Shown here: positions 26,701-34,747 of the stretch, piece by piece
Position numbering within the stretch: the first letter of the stretch is position 1
Layout: each line of letters begins with the position of its first letter
Assembly: GCF_003339815.1 (NCBI RefSeq)
Contig: NZ_PPTT01000018.1
Coordinates: forward strand, 1-64,000
Direction: 5' to 3'
DNA length: 64,000 nt
Source of the DNA: Eggerthella sinensis
GTDB lineage: Bacteria > Actinomycetota > Coriobacteriia > Coriobacteriales > Eggerthellaceae
The notes under the pieces: generated by a model
Seen by the model: the letters and a program-made list of their open reading frames with translations, nothing else
The model's database searches: none
What the model was told of the DNA's origin: nothing
Made by a program: the position numbers and the translations under genes

Positions 26701-28062
26701 ATGTCAACAAACAATACCAAGACCAACGGTGGGGGCCTGAAGAGCCTCTACCTGAAGGAAGACTGGTGGGCCGTATGGATCGGTCTGGGTCTCGTCGTGG
26801 TCTGCCTGATCCTCTGGGCCGCCGGACAGTCCGATATCCTGAGCGTGCTCAACGTGAAGTTCGCAGGCTATAGCGACTTCGCAGGCCTGCTGCCGTGCGT
26901 GACCGGCATCTTCCCGAACGCGATTATCCTCTACGTCGTGTTGGCTATCATCTTCTCCATCGTCATGGGCATCATGGGCAAGAACGTCCCGAAGTTCTTC
27001 GCGGGCTTCACGCTGCTGTACGTGATGGCCATCCTGGTCCAAATCCTCTCCGCGTGGGACCTTGCCAAGCAGTTCAGCCTCGAGGCGCCGGTCATGGCCC
27101 TGATCGTGGGCATCATCCTCGGCAACTTCGTCAAGATCCCGGATTGGTTCGAAGCCGGCATGCGCACCGAGTTCTACGTGAAGACCGGTATCGTCCTCAT
27201 GGGCGCCACGCTTCCCTTCACGCTGATCCTCCAGTCCGGCCCGGTCGCCCTCATGCAGGCCACGATCATCGCCGTGTCCACCTTCCTGGTGATCTACTTC
27301 TGCGCCACCCGCCTGTTCAAGCTTGAGAAGCCGTTCGCGGCGACGCTGGCCACCGGCGGTTCCATCTGCGGCGTGTCGGCCTCCATCGCCATCGGCAGCG
27401 CCGTGAACGCCAAGAAAGAGCACGTGTCCGTTTCGATCTCCATGGTGGTTATCTGGGCCACGGTCATGGTGTTCCTGCTTCCCATCGTCTGTCGTGCCCT
27501 CGGTCTGTCCGACGGCGCTTCCGGCGCTTGGATCGGCACGTCCGAGTTCGCGGACGCCGCCGGTATGGCTGCAGCCGCCCAGTTCGGCGACGGCGCCATC
27601 ACCACGTTCACCCTCATGAAGGTTGTCGGCCGCGATATCTTCGTCGGCGTGTGGGCCTTCATCCTGGCCATCATCTCCGTCACCATGTGGGAGAAGGGCG
27701 AAAGCGCCGACGGCACGCGTCAGAAGCCGTCCGCGGGCGTCATCTGGGAGCGCTTCCCGAAGTTCGTTCTGGGCTTCTTCATCGCCTCCATCCTCATCAC
27801 CGTGGTGACGCTGTCCGTGTCTCCCGAGCTTGCGGCCACCATGGACAAGCAGGTGCTCGGTCCCATCAAGGGTCTGCGCGGCTGGGCGTTCATCCTGTGC
27901 TTCCTCTGCATCGGCCTGACCACGCGCTTCAAGGCCCTTGCCGCCACCGGCTGGAAGCCCTTCGCGGCCTTCACCTGCGGCGTTGTTGTTAACGTAGCGC
28001 TCGGCTTCCTCTTCTCCTCGATGATCCTGAACAGCTACTGGACAACCGTTGGACTTGGGTAA
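26701..28062 (+). CDS. YeiH/TauZ-family putative sulfate (sulfite) exporter
   Basis: The 453-residue membrane protein has about 11 hydrophobic segments and the conserved features of the YeiH (UPF0324) family, including GIVLMGATLPF, GGSICGVSASIAIG (about 220-233) and AAQFGDGAITTFTLMKVVGRD (about 296-316). Family members near taurine genes (TauZ) are proposed to export sulfite or sulfate, but direct transport data are scarce. Beside dsrAB, export or exchange of sulfite-derived anions is the natural inference; import of a sulfur substrate cannot be excluded. AAAAGGGGA lies just upstream of the ATG at 26701. Its own dyad upstream suggests separate regulation from dsrAB. Confidence 0.85.
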   Translation: MSTNNTKTNGGGLKSLYLKEDWWAVWIGLGLVVVCLILWAAGQSDILSVLNVKFAGYSDFAGLLPCVTGIFPNAIILYVVLAIIFSIVMGIMGKNVPKFFAGFTLLYVMAILVQILSAWDLAKQFSLEAPVMALIVGIILGNFVKIPDWFEAGMRTEFYVKTGIVLMGATLPFTLILQSGPVALMQATIIAVSTFLVIYFCATRLFKLEKPFAATLATGGSICGVSASIAIGSAVNAKKEHVSVSISMVVIWATVMVFLLPIVCRALGLSDGASGAWIGTSEFADAAGMAAAAQFGDGAITTFTLMKVVGRDIFVGVWAFILAIISVTMWEKGESADGTRQKPSAGVIWERFPKFVLGFFIASILITVVTLSVSPELAATMDKQVLGPIKGLRGWAFILCFLCIGLTTRFKALAATGWKPFAAFTCGVVVNVALGFLFSSMILNSYWTTVGLG

Positions 28063-28065
28063 GCA

Positions 28066-28440
28066 ATGGAAGAGCAAACCGTAGTCAAGCATACCTGCAT
28101 CCAAAGCGCCTGCTTCCACCTTCCGTTCTTTGAAGCGGGGGAGTGGCGCCGAAGGGAAAAATCGCCTTGGAAGTCCGTCAAGAAGATCGAGGCGACCCCG
28201 GATGCGATTCGCGAGCTCGCGGCGTACACGCAGCGATGCATGGAGCACAGCGCGTCCGTCATGGAGTTTTTGCTGAGCATCCATGACGACTGGGAGATCA
28301 CCGTCAAGAAGGACGGCGTGTGGATGGAAACGGAAACGATGATGTACGAAGACATCCTTCCCAAGCTCGAAGAAGCGGGTATCAGCGAGAACGACTACGC
28401 GCTCTACAGCGAGTACACGCGCAAATGGGGCATGATCTAG
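28066..28440 (+). CDS. Uncharacterised 124-residue protein linked to the exporter gene
   Basis: I do not recognise a family. The gene begins three bases after the exporter stop in the same frame register, so it is almost certainly cotranslated. The product is soluble, acidic in its second half and mostly helical. It has three cysteines (C11 and C16 in HTCIQSACFHLPFF, and one near 65 in TQRCMEH) and an aromatic N-terminus. The Cys/His-rich start could bind a metal or sulfur species. Its position suggests a role in sulfite handling or in regulating the exporter. Confidence 0.7.
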   Translation: MEEQTVVKHTCIQSACFHLPFFEAGEWRRREKSPWKSVKKIEATPDAIRELAAYTQRCMEHSASVMEFLLSIHDDWEITVKKDGVWMETETMMYEDILPKLEEAGISENDYALYSEYTRKWGMI

Positions 28441-28462
28441 CCCCGTAGGTACAGGGTCGGAA

Positions 28463-28505
28463 CCGCAGGCGGTCTCGTGCGAACGGGGCTGCCTGCGGTC
28501 GTTTC
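28463..28505 (+). terminator. Hairpin after the exporter/unknown-gene pair
   Basis: CCGCAGGC (28463-28470) and GCCTGCGG (28491-28498) pair, followed by TCGTTTC. The U tract is weak, so termination may be partial, with readthrough into the next gene, which has its own ribosome-binding site. Confidence 0.5.
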
Positions 28506-28526
28506 AACAAGGAGGGAGGATCGTCC

Positions 28527-29000
28527 ATGGACGGCATCACCAAAGCGGGCGTGCGCGCCATCGCCGAGGCGCAGGACGCGTGCGCGCTTCTGCGGGCGTT
28601 CGATGAAGACCCGAGCCGGGTGCGGAGGTTTCTCACGCGGCTGTGCTTCGCGCCCGACGACCCCTGCCATCATCGCGCCGTGGCGTGCTTTCAGACGCTT
28701 GCGCGCGAGCGGTGCGCGGCCATGCCCTCCTTCTTTCTGGAGATCATCCGCCGCAGCCTGTGGGAGATGAACGACGAGGGCGGCAACAACTCGTGGTCGG
28801 CACCGGAGGTGGCCGGAGCGGTTATCGCGGGAGCGACCCCGCGCTTCGACGGCTACTTTTCCTACGTGTTTTACGCCGCGCGCGACGAGCCGCTGTTCCA
28901 CGAGAGCCTGCGGGCGGCCTTTGCGCTGGTGGCCGCCGCGAATCCGCTGTTGGGAGACGAGTATCGCGCGGGCGTCGACGCCCTGTGCGGCACGTATTGA
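28527..29000 (+). CDS. Uncharacterised 157-residue helical protein
   Basis: No family is recognised. The product is soluble and predicted almost wholly helical. The first 40 residues (GVRAIAEAQDACALLRAFDEDPSRVRRFLTRL, in two blocks) read like HEAT- or Armadillo-type helices. It contains cysteines at about 19, 37, 46, 52 and 60, and DDPCHHRAVACF near 43-54 could bind metal. AAGGAGGGA precedes the ATG. It lies between the exporter pair and a membrane TPR-like protein and is oriented with the dsr genes. Function in the island is unknown. Confidence 0.65.
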   Translation: MDGITKAGVRAIAEAQDACALLRAFDEDPSRVRRFLTRLCFAPDDPCHHRAVACFQTLARERCAAMPSFFLEIIRRSLWEMNDEGGNNSWSAPEVAGAVIAGATPRFDGYFSYVFYAARDEPLFHESLRAAFALVAAANPLLGDEYRAGVDALCGTY

Positions 29001-29058
29001 GGTGCGTTGTCCTGCACGCCGTGCGGGATTGCGCCGGTTCGTTGGGAGAGGAAGCAGT

Positions 29059-29961
29059 ATGAGAGCTTACGAGCGTATCGTGGAAACCCTGGGCGACGAG
29101 GCCGACGAGGAGTCCCGCGCGTGGGTGCACCGCAGCTACACGATCAGGGTGCGGGTCGCCGGGGTGGCCGCCTTCGCGTTCTTCATGATGGCCATGGGCA
29201 TGTCGGGCACCCCCTGGTTCGCCCTGAGCACCCTGATCCTTCTGCCGCTCATGATCGTCGCGGTGTTCTTCGGGGTGTTCATGCGCGGCACGGTCAACAA
29301 GAGCCTCACGCGCCTCATCGACCGCGACTGCGATCCGGTGCTGTGCGGCCGCCGGACGCTCGCCCTGCTGCAAAAGGACAAGAAGAACGCCGACCCGCGC
29401 AGCGGCCTGTTCAGCTACGCCTATGCGCTGCGGTGGCAGGGGAAGTGGAACGAGGCGGCCAAGCTCATGCGAACCATGGAGGACGACGACGATCCGCAGA
29501 GCAGGTTCCTCTACCACAACCTCATGGCGTACTGCGCGTTCGACAAGCGCGACCTCAAGGGCCTCACGGCCGAGGTCAAGGCGTTGAAGGAGCTTTCCGG
29601 CGAAGGTCTGTCGAAGGATGCGCCCGCGCACATCGCCGAGCACGCGGCCCTGCGCGACCTGCTGGCCAAGGAGCTCAACGGGAAGCCGTCCAAAGCGGCC
29701 GCGGACTACCTCCAGGTGGCCGACGGACCCAAGGCGCTTCCCGCGCATCGCGTGCTGTTCTCGCTGAAGGCGGCCGATTGCCTGACCGACCCCGCCGAGC
29801 GGCGTGCGCGCCTCGCCCTGGCGGCGGAAGAGGGCGGCACCACGTGGTGCGCCGCGGACGCGAAGAAGCGGCTCGACAAGGAAGCCCAGAAGAAGCTCTC
29901 GCGCACGTCGGCGGGCACCGCGCCCTCCTTCGACGCGGAGCCCGGCCTCGCGCTCAGCTGA
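29059..29961 (+). CDS. Uncharacterised membrane protein with TPR-like domain
   Basis: The 300-residue product has a short cytoplasmic N-terminus and two hydrophobic segments (about 30-50 and 55-77). A soluble helical region (about 95-290) resembles tetratricopeptide repeats: SGLFSYAYALRWQGKWNEAAKLM and the following helices have the spacing of TPR pairs. Such proteins often scaffold membrane complexes. The ATG at 29059 has GAGAGGAAG upstream. Its stop overlaps the stop of the convergent siroheme synthase gene by eight bases. Confidence 0.6.
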   Translation: MRAYERIVETLGDEADEESRAWVHRSYTIRVRVAGVAAFAFFMMAMGMSGTPWFALSTLILLPLMIVAVFFGVFMRGTVNKSLTRLIDRDCDPVLCGRRTLALLQKDKKNADPRSGLFSYAYALRWQGKWNEAAKLMRTMEDDDDPQSRFLYHNLMAYCAFDKRDLKGLTAEVKALKELSGEGLSKDAPAHIAEHAALRDLLAKELNGKPSKAAADYLQVADGPKALPAHRVLFSLKAADCLTDPAERRARLALAAEEGGTTWCAADAKKRLDKEAQKKLSRTSAGTAPSFDAEPGLALS

Positions 29962-30580
29962 GCAGGGATTCGAGGACGGCCTCGGCTTCGTCCGCGCGTC
30001 CCTCGGCCACGAGCGCGAGCACGCGGCCGTCGGAGGCCTGTTCCCAGAACGCGAAGTGGCGCTCGGGGGGAAGCGCGGCGCTCACCCGGGGGCGCCAGGA
30101 GGCCAGAAGCTCGAGGTAGGCGCCGTATTCCTCGCCGTAGCGCCCCTCCATGTCCTCGCGGATGCGCCGCGCCGAAAGCGGGCTCGCGCCCTCGGTGGAC
30201 ACGGCGATTGACAGCTTGCCGCGGCGCAGCACCGACGGAAGGAAGAACGTGCACACCTCGGGGCGGTCGGCCACGTTCACCATGAGCCGCGCGGCCGTGG
30301 CGTCGTCGTACACGCGCCGGTTCACGTCCTCGTCGTCGGTTGCCGCGAACACGATGTCGGCCTCGTCGAGGTCGGCGGTTTCGTAGGGCTTCGCGCGCCA
30401 CGTGCAGCGCACGCCGTCGACGAGCTCCCGCAGCCTCGGCGAGACGGCGGGCGCCACCACGCTCACGAGCGCTTCGCATTCCAGCAAGCCGAGCACCTTG
30501 CGCGTGGCCACCGAGCCGCCGCCCACCACCACGGCGCGCTTGTCTTTCAACACCAGGGAAACAGGGTAGGTTCTTGCCAT
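29954..30580 (-). CDS. Precorrin-2 dehydrogenase/sirohydrochlorin ferrochelatase
   Basis: The 208-residue protein is of the CysG N-terminal/Met8 type. It has a NAD-binding Rossmann fold (RAVVVGGGSVATRKVLGLL, about 14-32), the conserved FAATDDEDVNRRV (about 75-87), and NVADRPEVCTFFLPSVLRRGKLSIAVSTEGASP in several blocks. It oxidises precorrin-2 and inserts iron to give siroheme, completing the route begun by the hem cluster and supplying DsrAB. The CysG methyltransferase half is absent because it is encoded in cobA-hemD. The ATG at 30580 is chosen because homology begins there, with GAGGG just upstream. It is the only minus-strand gene in the island and diverges from dsrD. Confidence 0.92.
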   Translation of the reverse strand: MARTYPVSLVLKDKRAVVVGGGSVATRKVLGLLECEALVSVVAPAVSPRLRELVDGVRCTWRAKPYETADLDEADIVFAATDDEDVNRRVYDDATAARLMVNVADRPEVCTFFLPSVLRRGKLSIAVSTEGASPLSARRIREDMEGRYGEEYGAYLELLASWRPRVSAALPPERHFAFWEQASDGRVLALVAEGRADEAEAVLESLLS

Positions 30581-30761
30581 GGGAGCCCTCGCATCTTCGC
30601 TTGAACGGCCGGGGAATGGTCGCCGGAAACCGGCGTCGGCACGATTGTAGCACCGGGTTGAAATGCGGTGCTCGGCAATTTGTTCCGGGCGGTGCGCGAA
30701 GGGTCTGAAAACGGCGTATGAACAGGGGAAATACCCTGCCATTGTCTTTTGTAATGGGGTG

Positions 30762-30805
30762 ATGAATTCATTGTATTTTACACGTGTCGAACCCCGTGAT
30801 TAAAT
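30762..30805 (+). promoter_or_regulatory. Conserved dsr promoter block, copy 2
   Basis: ATGAATTCA (30762-30770), one base, TGTATTTTACA (30772-30782), 14 bases, TGATTAAAT (30797-30805). The three conserved blocks and both gaps match the copy at 23858-23901 exactly, while the bases between them differ. It gives -35 TTTACA, spacer 17, -10 TTAAAT and a start near 30812, about 60 bases before dsrD. A GAACAGGGGAAA motif lies just upstream at 30721-30732. Confidence 0.75.
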
Positions 30806-30871
30806 GGAATTCATCGGGATTCGTGTGTCGCTGACAGGCCCCGCGAAAGGGGTCGAAGGAGGGCGTTCGTC

Positions 30872-31093
30872 ATGGAAAAAGGTCCGGCAGATCCTCAGAT
30901 CAAGCAAAAGGTTCTCGATTATCTCGACACGGTCGAAAAGGCCAAGAGCAAGGAGATCGCCGCCGCTATCGGCGAAGTGAAGTCGTCCGTCGACCTCGCG
31001 GTCAAGGAGCTCGCGTTCGAAGACAAGGTGGAGTATCTCTACATCACCACGACGTTCGTCGCCCTCAAGGGCAAGGTCGCTCCGCCCGAATAG
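30872..31093 (+). CDS. dsrD: DsrD-like winged-helix protein
   Basis: The 73-residue protein matches the size and pattern of DsrD: QKVLDYL in helix 1, a KSKEIAAAIGEV helix, a recognition-like helix VDLAVKELAFEDKVEYLY, then a beta wing ending in VALKG. In sulfate reducers DsrD binds DsrAB and acts as an allosteric activator; it was earlier taken for a DNA-binding protein because of its fold. Here it is separated from dsrAB and leads the dsrMKJOP transcript. GGAGGG lies seven bases before the ATG. The assignment rests on pattern and context, since the sequence is divergent. Confidence 0.8.
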   Translation: MEKGPADPQIKQKVLDYLDTVEKAKSKEIAAAIGEVKSSVDLAVKELAFEDKVEYLYITTTFVALKGKVAPPE

Positions 31094-31113
31094 GCGCCCG
31101 CACGCGCTTCGGG

Positions 31114-31144
31114 GCGCGCCCGCGCCGGGAGGGAGCGGGCGCGC
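31114..31144 (+). other. Intercistronic hairpin between dsrD and the RsbRD_N gene
   Basis: GCGCGCCCGC and GCGGGCGCGC form a perfect 10-base-pair stem around an 11-base loop, with no T run. It may reduce downstream expression or protect the dsrD message, allowing more DsrD than membrane complex to be made. Confidence 0.5.
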
Positions 31145-31195
31145 AAGGAGCGTGCGCTGCAGGCCGCAGGACACACGAGAGGCATGGGGGATGCA

Positions 31196-31702
31196 ATGAG
31201 CGCTCTATCCGTAGAGCTGATCGAGGGGAAGACCCGAATCCTGGAGGCGTGGCACAAGGCGGCCGACCCTTCGCAGGATGCGGGGCTGCTGCCCGCGGGC
31301 AAGGGCAAAGGCCGATTCTCCGACCCGTCCGGCTATCACGCCGCAGAGGGTTGGGACGACATCGTCACCTGGCTCGCAGCAAGCGAAGAGGCGGAAACGC
31401 CCGCCTCGGTGGAGGAGCTCTGCCGCGTCAAGGCCGTGCAGGATGCCGCTCCGTCCGCCGCACTCGCGTTCCTGTTCGATTTGAAACCCGCCATCCGCTC
31501 CGTCGTGGGCGTGACGGCAACCGAGGCCGACTTGCGCGCGCTCGATGCGCGCATTGACACGCTGGCGCTGCACGCTTTCGATTGCTACGCCGCCTGCCGC
31601 AACCGCATCGCGCAGCTGCGCGTCGACGAGGTGCAGCGCGGCGAGAAGATGCTGCGCAGGCAGCTTGAACGCATCCAGAGGAATGGGGAAGAACCGGCAT
31701 GA
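31196..31702 (+). CDS. RsbRD N-terminal domain protein
   Basis: The 168-residue soluble protein resembles the RsbRD N-terminal domain: ILEAWHKA near 17-24, a variable middle, and LDARIDTLALHAFDCYAACRNRIAQLR near 117-145. In many sulfate reducers a gene of this type precedes dsrM. Whether it senses redox state or assembles the complex is not known. Its stop overlaps the dsrM start (ATGA), so stoichiometric coupling is likely. In-frame ATG codons at 31184 and 31196 are both possible. The second is preferred because GAGAGG is only one base from the first, although GGGGGA sits only four bases before the second. Confidence 0.75.
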   Translation: MSALSVELIEGKTRILEAWHKAADPSQDAGLLPAGKGKGRFSDPSGYHAAEGWDDIVTWLAASEEAETPASVEELCRVKAVQDAAPSAALAFLFDLKPAIRSVVGVTATEADLRALDARIDTLALHAFDCYAACRNRIAQLRVDEVQRGEKMLRRQLERIQRNGEEPA

Positions 31703-32688
31703 AACTAGGGATCCCACTGCTCATCGTCGCCGCGTTGGCGGCCCTCGCCTGGATAGGCACGGCGTACCTGCATTGGTACACCCTATTCGGCATCGTCATC
31801 CCGTACGCGGCGTTCGTCCTGTTCGTTGTCGGGTTCGCTGTCAGGATAATCAAATGGGGCACCTCCGCGGTGCCGTTCCGCATTCCCACGACGTGCGGCC
31901 AGCAGAAGTCGCTGCCGTGGATCAAGCAGAACAAGCTGGAGAACCCCTCGTCGTTCGGCGGGGTGGTGGGACGCATGCTGCTCGAGGTGCTGTGCTTCCG
32001 CTCGCTGTTCCGCAACGCCAAGACCGACAAGGTGGACGACAAGCTGGCGTTCGGCTCGGCGAAGTGGCTGTGGCTCGGCGCGCTCGTGTTCCATTGGTCC
32101 ATGCTCGTCATCGTGCTGCGCCACCTGCGCCTGTTCCTCGACCCCGTGCCCGGCTTCGTCCAGGGCATCGAGGGCCTCGACAGCATCCTGCAGGTGGGCC
32201 TGCCGCTGCTCTACATCACCGACCTGCTCATCGTGGGCGCGCTCACGTTCTTGTTCGTGCGCCGCGTGGTCATCCCGCAGGTGCGCTACATCTCGCTGCC
32301 GGCCGACTACCTGCCGTTGTTCCTGCTGCTCGGCGTGGCCGTCTCGGGCATCGTGATGCGCTACGGCTTCCGCATCGACGTCGTGGACGTGAAGGCGCTC
32401 ACCATGGGCCTGGCCACGCTGCATCCGGTGGCCCCCGAGGGCGTCGCGCCCATCCTGTTCGTGCACCTGTTCCTGGTGAGCGCGCTGCTGGCGTACTTCC
32501 CCTGGAGCAAGCTCATGCATGCGGGCGGCATCATCTTGAGCCCCACGCGCAACCTCGCGAACAACAACCGCGCCAAGCGTCACGTGAACCCCTGGAACTA
32601 CCCGGTGGACGTGCACACGTACGCCCAGTACGAGGCGGAGTTCGGCGAGAAGATGAAAAAAGTCGGCCTGCCTCTGGATGCGGAGTAA
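31699..32688 (+). CDS. dsrM: DsrM cytochrome b subunit of DsrMKJOP
   Basis: The 329-residue integral membrane protein belongs to the DsrM/NarI family. Hydrophobic segments lie near 5-25, 30-50, 115-140, 168-195, 203-225 and 250-270. Histidines in FHWSMLVIVLRHLR (about 133-146) and FVHLFLVSALLAYFPWSKLMHAGG (about 253-276, in two blocks) suit two heme b groups. It exchanges electrons with menaquinone and passes them to DsrK. It starts within the stop of the preceding gene, and dsrK follows after six bases. Confidence 0.92.
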   Translation: MKLGIPLLIVAALAALAWIGTAYLHWYTLFGIVIPYAAFVLFVVGFAVRIIKWGTSAVPFRIPTTCGQQKSLPWIKQNKLENPSSFGGVVGRMLLEVLCFRSLFRNAKTDKVDDKLAFGSAKWLWLGALVFHWSMLVIVLRHLRLFLDPVPGFVQGIEGLDSILQVGLPLLYITDLLIVGALTFLFVRRVVIPQVRYISLPADYLPLFLLLGVAVSGIVMRYGFRIDVVDVKALTMGLATLHPVAPEGVAPILFVHLFLVSALLAYFPWSKLMHAGGIILSPTRNLANNNRAKRHVNPWNYPVDVHTYAQYEAEFGEKMKKVGLPLDAE

Positions 32689-32694
32689 CACGAC

Positions 32695-34353
32695 ATGGCG
32701 AAACTACCGAAAAAAGACGATCTGCTCAACTTCGATCTGGGCGTCCCCTCCACGCCGTGGATGGACACGCCCACGGAGTTCAAGGAGGGCATGTACTGCC
32801 ACGGCGCGAAGCCGAAGACGCTCGATGTCGTGGGCATGCCGAACACGCACGACTGGTCCTCGTCCGACCCGGATTGGAACCTTCCCGAGAACTGGAAGGA
32901 GATCATCCTCGAGGGCATGGCGGAGCGCGTGAAGAAGTACCGCTCGTTCAGGCTGTTCATGGACGTGTGCGTGCGCTGCGGTGCCTGCGCCGACAAATGC
33001 CACTTCTACATGGGCTCGGGCGATCCGAAGAACATGCCGGTGCTGCGCGCCGAGCTCTTGCGCTCGGTGTACCGCCGCTACTTCACCACGTCGGGCAAGC
33101 TGTTCGGCGAGCTGGCCGGCGCGCGCGATCTCACGGAGGACGTGCTGAAGGAGTGGTGGTACTACTTCTTCCAGTGCACGGAGTGCCGCCGCTGCTCGGC
33201 GTTCTGCCCCTACGGCATCGACCAGGCCGAGATCACCATCATGGGCCGCGAGCTGTTGAACCTCGTCGGCCTCAACACCGAGTGGATCGCCGGCCCCGTG
33301 TCGAACTGCTACATGAAGGGCAACCACGTGGGCCTCGAGCCCCAAACCATCATGGGCAACGTGGAGTTCCTCATGGAGGATCTCGAAACCATCACGGGCA
33401 AGCACATCGAGCCCTCGTTCAACCGCAAGGGCGCCGAGATCCTGTTCGTCGTGCCCTCGGGCGATTTGTACGCCGAGCCGGGCACGTTCACGTTCATGGG
33501 CTACATGCTCTTGTTCGAGCAGCTCGGGCTCGACTACACGCTGAGCACGTACGCCTCCGAAGGCGGCAACTTCGGCTTCTTCACCTCGAACGAGATGGCG
33601 AAGCGCCTCAACGCGAAGATGTACGCCGAAGCCGAGCGCCTCGGCGTGAAATGGATACTCGGCGGCGAGTGCGGCCACATGTGGCGCCTCGTGAACCAGT
33701 ACATGGACACGTGGAACGGGCCGGCCGACTTCCTCGAGCAGCCCGTGTCGCCCATCACGGGCACGGTGTTCGAGAACGCCGCGTCCACGAAGATGGTGCA
33801 CATCACCGAGTTCACGGCCGACCTTCTGTACCACGACAAGGTGAAGCTCGACCCGAGCCGCAACGACCACCTCGTGGTGACGTACCACGATTCGTGCAAC
33901 ACCTCGCGCGCCATGGGGCTTCTGGAAGAACCGCGCTACATCCTGAGCAAGGTGTGCAACAACTTCCACGAGATGCCCGACGAGACCATCCGCGAGAAGA
34001 CGCTGTGCTGCGGCAGCGGCGCCGGCCTGAACGCGGGCGAGAACATGGAGCTGCGCCTGCGCGGCGGCTATCCGCGCGCCGACGCGGTGCGCTCGGTGAA
34101 GGAACGCTTCGGCGTGAACACGCTGGCCAACATCTGCGCGCTCGACCGCGCGTCGTTCCCCTCGCTCATGGACTACTGGGTGCCGGGCACGCGCGTCATG
34201 GGCGTGCACGAGCTGGTGGGCAACGCGCTCGTGCTGGACAACGAGATAGAGCGCACGCTCGACCTGCGCCTGGAAGAGCTGCCGATGCGCCCGCAGCCCG
34301 CCGATGACGCGCCGGGCGCTCAGGCGGCAAGCGAAGGGGGGAGCGATGTATAA
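32695..34353 (+). CDS. dsrK: DsrK catalytic Fe-S subunit of DsrMKJOP
   Basis: The 552-residue protein carries two [4Fe-4S] motifs (CVRCGACADKC near 91-101, CTECRRCSAFCP near 162-173). The HdrD/DsrK CCG-type motifs follow: GGECGH near 323, HDSCN near 399 and CCGSGAG near 439. It is thought to reduce the DsrC trisulfide on the cytoplasmic side, using electrons from DsrM. It is distinct from the second DsrK-like protein at 15823. dsrJ overlaps its last eight bases. Confidence 0.93.
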   Translation: MAKLPKKDDLLNFDLGVPSTPWMDTPTEFKEGMYCHGAKPKTLDVVGMPNTHDWSSSDPDWNLPENWKEIILEGMAERVKKYRSFRLFMDVCVRCGACADKCHFYMGSGDPKNMPVLRAELLRSVYRRYFTTSGKLFGELAGARDLTEDVLKEWWYYFFQCTECRRCSAFCPYGIDQAEITIMGRELLNLVGLNTEWIAGPVSNCYMKGNHVGLEPQTIMGNVEFLMEDLETITGKHIEPSFNRKGAEILFVVPSGDLYAEPGTFTFMGYMLLFEQLGLDYTLSTYASEGGNFGFFTSNEMAKRLNAKMYAEAERLGVKWILGGECGHMWRLVNQYMDTWNGPADFLEQPVSPITGTVFENAASTKMVHITEFTADLLYHDKVKLDPSRNDHLVVTYHDSCNTSRAMGLLEEPRYILSKVCNNFHEMPDETIREKTLCCGSGAGLNAGENMELRLRGGYPRADAVRSVKERFGVNTLANICALDRASFPSLMDYWVPGTRVMGVHELVGNALVLDNEIERTLDLRLEELPMRPQPADDAPGAQAASEGGSDV

Positions 34354-34747
34354 GGGCAAGCACATCATCCTGTTCGTCGGGCTGTTCATCCTGCTCGTGG
34401 CCGCGCCGCTCATCGTGAACTTCGGAAACGCGTCGGCCGCGCCCGAGCCGAACGTGGACACGCCGGCCATCAACGCGCTCGACAAGAAGGAATGCGTCGA
34501 GTCGGCCGAGTACATGCGCAGCTCGCACATGCAGCTGCTCGATTCGTGGCGCAACGACGTCGTGCGCGACGGCGCCACGGAGTACACGGGGGCGAACGGT
34601 CAGGTGTACGAGATCAGCTTGGACGACACGTGCCTTGCATGCCATACGAACCGCGAAGAGTTCTGCGACAGCTGCCACGAGTATTCCTCGGTGGAGCTGT
34701 ACTGCTGGGATTGCCACGATCTGGCCGACGCGGAGCAGGTGAACTGA
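34346..34747 (+). CDS. dsrJ: DsrJ triheme cytochrome c
   Basis: The 133-residue protein has an N-terminal membrane anchor (about 5-27) and three heme c motifs, CLACH (about 96-100), CDSCH (about 108-112) and CWDCH (about 121-125). KKECVESAEYMRSSHM (about 49-64) holds the cysteine and histidine that in DsrJ include an unusual His/Cys ligation. It works outside the membrane with DsrO and DsrP. Three c-type hemes imply a cytochrome c maturation system elsewhere in the genome. It overlaps both dsrK and dsrO. Confidence 0.92.
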   Translation: MYKGKHIILFVGLFILLVAAPLIVNFGNASAAPEPNVDTPAINALDKKECVESAEYMRSSHMQLLDSWRNDVVRDGATEYTGANGQVYEISLDDTCLACHTNREEFCDSCHEYSSVELYCWDCHDLADAEQVN

